From: Liolophura sinensis
Lineage: Eukaryota; Mollusca; Polyplacophora; Chitonida; Chitonidae
Direction of reading: 5' to 3'
Assembly (NCBI RefSeq): GCF_032854445.1
Contig: NC_088300.1
Coordinates: 558,001-622,000 of the forward strand
DNA: 64,000 nucleotides
Each line of letters opens with the position of its first letter. The first letter of the stretch is position 1. The notes beneath the pieces were generated by a model, which saw only the letters and a program-made list of their open reading frames with translations, was not told where the DNA came from and made no database searches. Positions 10,446 to 21,600 of this stretch are shown piece after piece. The position numbers and the translations under genes were made by a program.

Positions 10446-13361
10446 CGATTAAAAATGCTCCTTTGTGGGTAACATTTCATATTATTTACAGTATTTCTCC
10501 AAAGGTATTTTTCTGTGAGACTATGTGTACATTGATACAAACTATTTCTTATGTAAATTAGGTGTATCCCCATACAAAAAGATGGACTGGTCAGACCAAT
10601 AATAAACCTAGGTCACTACTGCTGTTTTCATAAAACACATTTACCACTATAATACTCCCCCACAATTTATCCTGTATTCTGGTTAAATAAATAAAATAAA
10701 TATTGCACTGTAAATCGTTATGATCACATACCTGAAACCCTTTCCATGGGTAAGTTCCCTTTAGTTCACTAAACCTGTACAGCATGTGCACATTTATTGT
10801 GAGATTATTACTGAGGCCAGTACACACAGCTTACATACATAATGTCATTTCAATATCCCTGAAATAACCTGAACCTTATCCCATGTTCACCAAGAGACAA
10901 ATGGTAGAGTAAGAGGCCTTCATGTATAACTATGGCTGTACTGAGAGTGCACACAACTACATGTGGCAGTTCAGACTAAAACATAACCAAATTGGTACTC
11001 ACAAGTTAAGGCTGTGAGATGTCCAACAAAGTAAGTCAATTGTAGACTGGTACTGTACATATATCTATGTAGTTAACTCATTACAGTCCACATGTGCTGA
11101 GAGTTACAGCCGGGGGTCAGGGGTGAGAGGTCAGTCTGTAACAGCTGGGAGGTCAGCCTGAGCCAGGTGCTTCCCTAATAGCTACTGCTGGGATAGTTCA
11201 ATCAGCTCTTCAATAACAGAGATAGTCACAGGGTGGGCATGGCCATTGTTGACAGATAATACTACAATACAGGTTTGCAATATAGTGGGCGAGAGGGAAA
11301 AACAATAATCAGCTATGGTATTTTAGCTGTATATGTACATGTATTTTTTGTAAGTTTTGATTCAACCAGTGCAAGCAGTCATCACAAAAAGTTGACATCA
11401 TCTGGCCAAACAAGAAACAGACAGCGATTTATTGAGCGCCTTGTTGCCACTAAAAATCCCACAACATGTTGGCTGTTTCACGTTTCTGTGGGTCAAAACT
11501 TTTACATTGTCAGTAAATACATGTAATGTTACAAAGTTAACATAAAATGGACATGAACATAATTACATGCACATGTTTTTTTAATTTTAAAGGCTTTTCA
11601 TATTAGTCTTTTACAAAATAGATGCGAGTACGCCTGAAGAAAACTGTTTCCATATTTCAACTGATGTTAACACCTATATGTACAAATAACAACTGTCACA
11701 TAGCACAGAACCCTGCTATGACCAGTAGACCCAGTGTTCACATTAACTCGACTGGAACCTTGTACTGAAATGGTCCTATTCAAGCTACTGCTCACACCTA
11801 AGGGTGAGGATCCTATTGTCATCCCCAAGTTCGCTATATTTCGGACACACGGCTACCATGAATTAACAGCACTTCAGAAAGAATGAAGGCAGTATTTCAG
11901 CCACATCAGAACCACAACACCTCAAGAGGGAATACCTCTGGTAAACCCTGCATACTATGTACTTTAATTATTATCACAGCCTGTACATGTTTACCAACAC
12001 ACAGCTGTCCCAATGACCTCTCCCTGACCTCTCCTAAACTCTGCTCTTGTCACACACTTCACATGTATTTCAAAGAAACTTCCACACACATATGAAAGAT
12101 AGGCATGCTGGAACAAGATGACCTATAAACCAGTTTCAGTAAAACCGTCACAATGTACATGTACATGTTTGCAATTCTCTCAAATTTAAGTAATACATAC
12201 ATTTACCTGTGTGTACACCTGTTAATATTGCGAAAAAAAAAGAAGAAGAAAGAAATCTAATTTTAACCACATGCAGGTAACATTTGACACCTCAAGTACA
12301 AATAGAACTTCAGGTCTTGACTAAATTATTACAGGCCTAAAAATCCAAGCCATTGCTTTGTATGCATAGCTGGATAAACATAAGCAAGGCTGCTGTGTTA
12401 GAAAAGGGTCGACAGTGTCAATGGCCCTATAGCTGTGTTCAGACAGCAAGGAAAAGAAATACAGTATAGCCTTTAAATGAAACTTTCGATGCCAACACTA
12501 GTTTTTCCGATAAGAAATTAATCAAACAATACAAAAACCTCCCATGAATCCATCAGTATCTAGCAAAAGGTGTGACTTACAAAATGCTAAACCTTGAGTA
12601 AAATACAGTAACATCATCAGTCATGCATGCACACAACTTGTAAGACTTTAACTTAAATGCCATTATTCTAGTACTACTCATTCACCAGGAAAAAATGAGA
12701 AAATGTACATTACATTTCACTCTTGCACAATGACTTCATGGGTGGGTTCATACTGGGCAGAGGCAGTATGAGCCGTATCATATCTACTACAGTGCAACTA
12801 ACATTAAGATATTCATTTTTAAAAGTTTAACAAGTCTATTTTAAATTCATTCATAACTTTGAGTAGGCCCTACTGCATGTCATGATAAAACTTTGTGTTT
12901 GAGACAGGCATTCATCCTGATCTACCATGCAATATCTTCAGCTGCATAAATGGGCCTACAAAATCAGCTGTATCTGACAGTGTGTGTGCCCGATCTGAGC
13001 CTGACGATGCAGGCAGCAAAGTGTGTCAAGGTCACTGAACCATGCTATTTGATGTAAAAGGACATCATGTTTACCAACCACATCAGCACCTCTCTTAACT
13101 CATCAAAATCCGCATAACATCTACATGTGTTTGAGTCACGTGCTATTATGTTCATTGCAATTATAACTAAAAGCACATGCAGGTTTTCACATGAACATAT
13201 TCCATGTGTAACTTATTTTGTCATAATATATTTGTTAATTCACATAAACAGTACAAGATATCTCTGAAAATCCAGTGGACTGTCTTCTCCGTAACTACTT
13301 TAAGTATTGCCAAAGGCACACATTTTAACCTTCACTCCGCATGAGATTGTTTACAACGTAC

Positions 13362-13420
13362 CTTAGACTGACGAGACGGCTTCAGCTGAGATTTCACCCT
13401 TCACACTCAAATTATTCCGT
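13362..13420 (-). other. PC: Putative 5' UTR exon of PC (donor only)
   Basis: On the minus strand the sequence GTCAGTCTAAG|GTACGT is a good donor facing PC coding exon 1, whose own acceptor at 7702 opens with UTR. The upstream limit of this exon is a guess. Confidence 0.35.
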
Positions 13421-13665
13421 CACAACATTATCAGACGCTTGGTCAAAAACCTTTCACTGCATATGGCCTAGTCCCTGCACGCGTGTGGTTATTTTTCCAC
13501 GTGTGTAAGTTAGCTAGTGACTGACGGGTATATCTATAAACAGTTTTTGTCCTACTTCTCGGCGTGCAGACGAAATCCCCCTCCCCATTCTCAGCCTCGT
13601 TCTGGCAACAGGAAGTGCTCTCAGTCAGCCTCCATCGTCCCGGTTAAAATTGTTTTGGTGTCAAA
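13363..13665. promoter_or_regulatory. Probable bidirectional PC/TAF6L promoter region
   Basis: Lies between the divergent presumed first exons. It is more CpG-containing than its surroundings. It holds an E-box (CACGTG, 13498-13503), an ETS-like site (caggaagtg, about 13609) and, at the TAF6L side, a YY1-like aaaatggctg (13664). Such sites are common at housekeeping start sites (general knowledge). No TATA box is evident in the usual position. Transcription starts were not determined. Confidence 0.4.
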
Positions 13666-13759
13666 ATGGCTGTTTTTAATGATTCCAAACAGTGCTGGAA
13701 TCTTCTGGGTAATCAGAGATGATTTCTTGACTCTTAAGAACCGCCCAAAGACGTACCTG
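13600..13759 (+). other. TAF6L: Putative 5' UTR exon of TAF6L with a small uORF
   Basis: A strong donor CCTG|GTGAGT ends the segment at 13759, and the next acceptor (tttcag at 15391-15396) precedes the TAF6L start codon. The ATG at 13666 opens a short uORF ending TGA at 13722. The 5' limit is unknown. Confidence 0.4.
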
Positions 13760-15396
13760 GTGAGTATGTGTGCTTACAGATGGTGATACACAGCAGTAAA
13801 ACGAAGTTGACAGGCATGGTAGAACAACACTGACAACAACAACAACGATCACAGAAAGCGTGATATGTCAACTGTTCTCTTTCGTTCACATTCAAAACCT
13901 TATTATTTATCGTCCAGGGATTTGTTGTTTATTCTACCCTTACACTTGTCCCTGCTTATGTTTTATGTGCAGGTTTTAGTCGTTCAAAACAACAAAATGA
14001 CTGTTTCCTGGCAAGCAAGCGTTGGTGAAACATATTTTTGACTTTGTAATTCTTATGGGCTCTGGTAAAGTGACCGAGGAAAAATAATTCTTTTCTGCAT
14101 GATCTTTCCAATCTTGCAGGAACTAACAATAATACTTAGAACAGTAACAATCCATAAATGAACCAGTTCTTAACCAGTTAGTTAGCTCTTTAAACCTAGA
14201 TATCTTGATAGCCCTACATGCCTCCCACACGGCTCTGATATTTAGTAGTTACTAATGGATCATACGTTCTTGTATTTAGCTTTTTTCTTGCTGTGGTGCC
14301 AGAGCTCACATCTCAACCACCCTATTGTAAACAATTCCATGTGACGCCCTTGCTTTGATTGCATTTATGACATTAATCCACACCTGAAGTTTATTCTTCG
14401 CCAAGTATGTCATGTCTGTTTCTGTGAAATATTGAAGGACTGCTAGACCTCAAAATGCCATGTATGATATAAATGTTGGGGTGGTAGATAAGAGGTTTTG
14501 CTGGAAATTCTCCACAAACAGCACCGAAGGTGACATTGTTTACTCTCGCTGCAGCCACGATTACTGATAGTTTTTGTTTAACATGGAATAATGATTTTCA
14601 AGGCTGGTGGGCTGGTAAAGTATGAAGATGAGGAAATTATGACATGCATTTTTGCGTACTTTCTAAGGAGAACCGTGACAAATGCCTGAGTTTTGCGGTT
14701 TTTCTGACTCTTAGAGTTAAAGTGATTTTAAAAAGAGTCTAAGGTTTGTTTCTAAGGAAGGAATGATGAAAATGTAAGTTTCAGCACAAAAAGTAATATT
14801 TTGTGACATTTATTTGCCTGTAAAGTACATTTATGTGAGTGAAATTTTAGGACCTTTGCTGTAAATGCAAAAACATATTACTCCAACTATTGGCAACTAC
14901 CAAATATTGAGAGAGAGGCAATCAGGACTAATGCTCTAAGTTAGTTAAATAATATTAAATGTGATGTTAAACATTTATCACAGTGGAAAGTGTTAATACT
15001 ATCAAGAAGATTACAGGTTAAGTACATGTATAGTGTGGAATAGGATAGAATGTCTTGTGTTGTAATATCATGATTTCGATGTCACAAGTCTCTGCTGCAA
15101 ACCCTGGTTTAGGAATGTGTATGTACAATATTTTTTTCTAAAATTGGGACAGATATTAGTAGTGTTACCAGCATTTTGGAAAAGTAAAGATATGAGTATG
15201 TTGTTAATTAGATGGTATAACCATGTGAGTAAAAAAGAAACTCAATATTCCTGCTAGAATTATGCATATATTGGCTAAAATGAGCAGACCAGGTGTCCCA
15301 AATTTAGAATGAATAGAATAGCTTTTTACAGAGCTGACTTTGGTGGAAAAGATTCTCTTACCTGGAGGTAACTAGATTTTGTCTGATGACTTTCAG
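13760..15396 (+). other. TAF6L: Inferred TAF6L 5' UTR intron
   Basis: GT-AG bounded. Contains a dispersed repeat copy (14767-14815) and another at 15098-15165 that is repeated at 16488-16550. No other structure seen. Confidence 0.4.
15098..15165 (+). repeat. Dispersed repeat copy (pair with 16488-16550)
   Basis: The segment aaaccctggtttaggaatgt followed by gtatgtacaatatttttttc and taaaattgggacagatatta is repeated almost identically at 16488-16550 within the same gene. The two copies are in the same orientation. Class unknown. Confidence 0.7.
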
Positions 15397-15457
15397 GATA
15401 TGAGGCAGCTCTACACTTAGTAGATGTGACTGAAACTAGCAGAAAGCCATATTCAAA

Positions 15458-15619
15458 ATGGCTGATGAGAAAAAATTTAGCGATGAGAAGCATTATGCCA
15501 TCCTGACAAGGGAGAGTATTAGAGTATATGGTGAGTGTGCAGGACATGCGGAGATCCCAGATGATGTGGCTGGGATGCTGGGGCAGGATGTCAGCTATAG
15601 GCTACGAGCAATTGCTCAG
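15458..15619 (+). CDS. TAF6L: TAF6L coding exon 1
   Basis: 54 codons from the start MADEKKFSDEKHYAILTRES through GQDVSYRLRAIAQ, the first part of the histone fold. Donor CTCAG|GTAAGT. Upstream acceptor at 15396. Confidence 0.93.
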
Positions 15620-18600
15620 GTAAGTCAGAGCAACAACTGTAAGAAATTAAATTTATAACACCATGCTTTCTGCACAAACTAGAGATGCCTAACATGGCCT
15701 GGATCCATCCTGACTTGGCTCATGCCAAAGACTTTTTAAATGTTTCTCGCTATGTGCTCAGCATTAAAAGGGGCAAGCCCAGGACTGGTCAACCTTGTGT
15801 TCATATTCTTTTATTGGATTGGGCTGTCATGCGTGAGGTACCCTCTTGCCATTGGTGCATCCGGAAATAAAAATATGATGAACGTTTGGCTGTCCAGATT
15901 GCATGTCGATCAAAGTCATCCATAAAGCCATATTAAAGTGAAGAAAGTAAACAGACACAAATTTAAAGGAAATCAGAAGTTCAGTAATGTATGGTTTTGG
16001 AATGGAGTGATAAATTGTTCATGCTGACTGGTTATGCAAAAATGAACATTTATATTAGTTGTTTCTTTACTATGTATTATAATAGGTTGGTGCTCAGTTC
16101 ATGCGTCACTCCAGACGCCGACGAATGACCACAGAAGATATAAATAAAGCACTCAGAAACATGGATGTCCAGGTAACTTTCCACCATACACTTTGGCTGG
16201 GTACAGTATGGACATAAGATATTGTTGAGTAACTCCTTGTCAGCAAGGCTTTGTTTTAGCCTCCAGGTTCTGACGATTTGTCTTTAGGACTTTATTGGTC
16301 ACTAGCCTGTTTATTTCTTAGTGAAATCACAGGACTTAGGTTTCTTCATTGTCTTCACCATTGGGTAAAATTGTATGAGTTAAGGAAAGTTTTGTTTGAA
16401 GGAAATGGACAAGATTACGGCATTGGTCCAGGGAGTGTGGGATAGATTGGACCTCACCGGTAGATCTGGGTTGAATATTATCACTTCATAAACCCTGGTT
16501 CAGGAATATGTATGTACAATATTTTTTCTAAAATTTGGGACAGATATTAGTGGTAGTTAATGCTAATGACACTTGCACTTGATGTGCAAGTGCACGTGTC
16601 ATTAGCAATAGCTATTCACAGTTACTTAGGTTAGCTAAAGTTTGACATGTTGAAAACTGTTTAAAGATTAAATACACCAGTTAGGCAGACTAAGACAATC
16701 TGATTATCATTTGACAGGTTTATATTCTGTAAATGTCCTTATTTAGAAGCATCATTTGAGCGAGATAGGTGGATCAAAATGTCAGGTTTTCTCTGTTGCC
16801 CTTAGACTAATGTATTGCTAAACTGGTTCGCATTTCAGCCTGTGTTTGGACATGGTTCGCTGGATCCCCAGTCATTTCAGCAGACCCGTGAAGGAGAAAT
16901 CCATTTTGTGGAAGATCTGGAGGTGAACTTCTCCAACATGGCCACAAATAGTTATGTGCCAAAAAATATGGGAAACACCTCTATTAAGTGTGAGTTTTTT
17001 GGGGTTTTTTTTTCTTTGAGTCAAGCAGTTTTCCATGGCCCCATGTGCAGAATTTGTATGTTCTAACTCTGTAATAAATATAAGATAGAAGTACTGTTTA
17101 TGTGATTGAATAAGAGTTTTAATGTATGTGCATATGTGGGAGAGATGGTATTCATTAATTATTCACTTCTCAAGTGTGTGTAGAATAATAAACAGATAAG
17201 GAAACAAACCAAAATGCTAGCTAGTACACAAATGATTACAATGCTGAAACCCCTCACCAGTCCGTATTTATATTGTGATCCCGAGATTCTTTTCTGGCAA
17301 TTGAAGTATGTGTTTTGATGTTATCAGCTCATTGGCTGGCAGTTGAAGGTGTGCAGAAGCCATCAGCCTCTCAACAGCAGGTTCAACAAACTCAGAATCC
17401 TTCCCAGCCAGGTAAGACAGTGATTAACAGGTAACTAGAGCAGTGTGTCATCATCTGTACTGCCCAGTCCAGGGATCAGAATTGTGATTGTACACTTGCC
17501 ACATCAACGGTGAAACGTAGACAGTGGAATAAGTTGCCCTCTGATCTGAAAAAAGAACACACCTCTATCTCACTTTTCAAATCCTTATCTAAAGAACACA
17601 CCTCTATCTCACTTTTCAAATCCTTATCTAAAGCATACCTGTGTGAGCAAGTGCCATTAAAGAGAGATATCCCTGCAATTAAACACATTGTTAGAATAAT
17701 TTTTGTACAAGAAACATTACATTTGTGGCATTATATTTCAATCAGGCAATATCATACACATGTATGTACCTTTTTCTCTGTCCACTTTATAGTAACATCA
17801 GTAAATTTCTTCAAATACGATATAATATATACCCTTGAAGGTTTCTGTTCCCAGAGTATTTTTGACTTTGCTTTATTTTTGTTTTTATGGGTCTGTTGGC
17901 ACCAATTGCCAGAGGCCAATTATAGAGGCATGAAAAAAATATGGTGAAATTGCCGGAAGTAGTTTCACCCAAGTACGACGTGACATATACTTGTAGTCCT
18001 TTATGTAACTACAAGAATCTCTGTAGCAGTAGGTTTATGTAGACCTATACATGTAGGCATATGTATGTCTTTCGATTTTCTCATCCCCCTTTACTCAGTC
18101 AACTTCACTCTTTCTGGATGTATTGCTGGGTACCCAAAATAGTGAAGTGTTGAGTATTTTCAAAAAATGATCTTAACCCCTCAGGTTACTGCCGAATAGT
18201 TGATCTTCCTAATTGTGTGAACGCCAAAAACCTTATTATACGAAGTTTGTCCTGGTCCGTTAAAGAAGTTATCTGTTAAATTGTGGAATGAGCTGTTAAT
18301 TACGTTTACTACATGTGATGAACATTTGGATATAATCCTGAAGAGATCAAAACAAAGGTGGCCAGATTGTACGTGTATTTTATGTGTCCTTGCCATATTT
18401 GTACTGTTGAGATACTACTTTACATTATAAGGTACATGTATAAAAAATGCATTGTATTACGATATGTTGCCTTGATCTGTTGCCACCTACGGCAGTGGTA
18501 CAAATAATGAAGATTTTCTCTCACTAACTGAACAAATAGACCTGGTAATGACTTAGTTGCACAAAATTTTGGGAAAATATCTACAATCTGACAGTATATC

Positions 18601-21600
18601 ATAATATGACGTTCTGGTGCATTGCATTCTCTTTAAAGTCATGTCATGAGGTGGGGCCAGGTCCTCCATGACAGAGAGAATAACTGATAGGCCCTTTCTG
18701 GGTGGAGAAGACCAATGAATTGTACTAAAAGTCACTTGGTCATTAGAAGTTACAACAAAAATAAAAATAGAAGACGAGCAGCAGACCCATTGCACATCCC
18801 TTAGACTCCAGTTTAATACTGGTCATGTGTATGTTATTGTTAATGATGTAATTATCTTACTATGCATTCTTTTGTTGCTTTGGGTGAAAAAAAAAATTAA
18901 TGAACTTCCAGCCAGAAGTTACACAAGACATACTGTAAATGCCTTTTTATTCGCATGGTACTAACATTTGCGGATTTCGCGGCAAACACATTTATGCAAA
19001 AATAAGTGCCATCGAATATAAAAATCATGTAAGTAATTTATTAATGCACATGCATTACAGTCATAAATTCGTTAACAAGCACTACAGTTCTAATACTTTT
19101 TTAAAGACGTTAATTAGAAATACCTAAGAAGAATGTATTCAGGCTTTCACAAATCCAGCTTAATTGATCATCAGTTAATCTTGCTTTCTTTTAAGGAGCT
19201 TAGCTCCGTCTATCGCCACATTGCAACATTGTTGTTGATTTATTGTCGTGGTTAGGGACATACAAATTGATAATTTGTACTGGGCGTGTGTATGTTATAC
19301 CATATACATACAATGAGAGAGGCTGTTTTTTTATTGACTGTACTTGCCTTCCAGTCAGATCACCTTTCCGACAGGCCCGATACATCACTCAGGGGTTTCC
19401 GCACTTCAAACTTCCTTTTCATAATGATGATTTCTGAGAAATTTACTTAAACCTGTAACAGTTCACTCAAAGTTTCACTCACACTGCTGATGCATGAGAA
19501 TTAAACAGTGGGATTTATTTATATCACATTTAATCCTTCGTCTTCTCCCTGAGTGAGTGACGTGAATATTTGCTCACACAGCAGGTAAGCAGTTAGGAGG
19601 ATTGACTTCCTTTGTCTGATCAAGTTACTGTATTGTATAGAATTTTTGTCACATCTTACAGGTTCAAACAAGTTTAAATGATAACATTGTTACTTGAATG
19701 CTTGAATTGTTTTATTACTTGATGTTTCTGTATTGAAGTTTGATTTTCGTTTATCAGTTGTCCAAAAATTCTGTTAAGATCTGTGAAAGTTGATGCCCGT
19801 GAATATGACTTCTTACCAATTCCCCGCAATTAAAAGGCATTTACAGTAGGTTCAGTCCTGGCCTTTAACAGTAAATTTGTAAATGCCCACCCTGCTGTTG
19901 TTCATGGGGCCTTGTGGCGGAGGTTTGCTAAAAACCTAACTAGCTTATCTCCCCTTTCTCCAAGTATAAAAATCTGTTCTGTGTAATATAAAGTTAAATA
20001 TTGTGAATGCAACATATCACACCAATGAAATACATGAAATAAGTATGAAAGTATTCATTGCAGGAAAGCCAAATGTCAAGCCTGGCCCCAAAGCTGTCTC
20101 CCCAGAACTGCTGCTGTATTATGATAACATTACCAAAGCTATTCTAGGTTGTGATGAAGAACATACAAAGGTCAGTGGAACACCATAATACACCATGCAA
20201 AAAATCCATAGTGAATACAAGTTCAACAAAATCTGTTAAATGACTATTTGATTATGGTGTGAAATTCCATTTGAATATATGAAAGAGCAAATTGAATTAG
20301 TAAAAACAGATATCCCTACCTTTTAAAAGTAGATGGACATACATTATACATGGATTCATTTATAACGTAACCAGTAAATCTATTTAAATTGCATCACATA
20401 GTTAACTGTGAAAATGATTGTTGGAGTTTTCTTTTCCAGGTTGCACTGGATGACTTACGAACAAATAACAAGCTTGTACCTTTGTTGCCTTACTTTGTTA
20501 ATTTTGTGTCTAATGGGGTAAGTAAAAACGACTTGTTCTCTAGCCTCATGTTTTAAATAGTGTGTAACATTGTACATGCAGCCCCCACCAGCTCATTCAT
20601 TTGTTAGAGAGACGTTAGGAACGGATCACGGTCGAGTCATTAAAATTGCCTATCTTGCAGTTGCTGTGACAAGAGGTGGGAGTTCAAACCCAGCTCAGAC
20701 AGGCCATGTGTGGATTAACCCACTCTCATGGTTTGTTGGGCCTGGGTGACATGTGACGGTCATGTCATGCAGTCTGACGTTTAATGTAGATCATATGTGT
20801 CCACCAGTATGGTGTGCACATTTCTGTATGTCACATGTGGGAAAAGTTGTGACCAAAGCGTGACTTGGCAAAGCATGACCTACCAGTGATAAGTACACAG
20901 TACTGATTAGCCTGAGTGCCATCATATAGACGCTAGATGTCTGGAATACATTACTAATAATCCTGAAGTATTGTTGAAATATTGTCCCAGGCTGGACCTT
21001 TTTTTCACCTCTTTTGGATTCCCTTAAATGTAGATATTTGTTCAGTTTTTTCAAATTTTTCATTCCAAAGGAAAAACTGATGGTTAATAATTTCTGAACA
21101 TATGCTCAGCAGATGTCTGTGCCAGCCAGGATTGAGGGCCCCACCTCCACAGGCACAACCACAAATAGTCTTCTTCATTTCAGATTTGAATTCAGCTGTT
21201 TCCTATCTAGTACTTGTAGTAAATTATTTGTTGTTCAGTAAAGTACTAGATTTGGTGATATGACCTTATATGATATGTATATATTTTGTCTTTTCCCAGG
21301 TGAAGACAATAAGTTATGATATAACACAGCTGACAAAACTCTTACATACGGTGAAGGCCCTGATCAGAAACCCCCACCTGTATTTAGAACCCCAACCCTA
21401 TGTAAGTGTATTACACCTGTTCATCTTGAGTTTGGACTAATGTCACTGAGTAACGATCAAAGATATAAGTAAATGAAATTCACGTGTTGATTGGACATCC
21501 TTAGAGGTTCTCCCTCCACTCACAAGTTGGAGACTGAGACCAGTGTTAATATTTGTTTTATTGGCCTGTGTGCCCCTGAAACCAGCTGAGTTCAGCTTGA

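Larger units (their letters stand above)
7703..13361 (-). other. PC: Long first intron of PC
   Basis: Inferred intron between a 5' UTR exon (donor near 13362) and coding exon 1. It contains a family-3 SINE (8205-8545), an inverted-repeat element (9743-10132) and a dispersed repeat near 10391. Otherwise it is AT-rich unique sequence with many acatgt/tacatg motifs. I see no further coding exon. Confidence 0.5.

Noticed and set aside
18281..18370. Second LINE tail (KLWNELL...KQRW) in TAF6L intron 4
   Set aside because: Only a few residues fit the pattern, and there is no wider alignment to support it.
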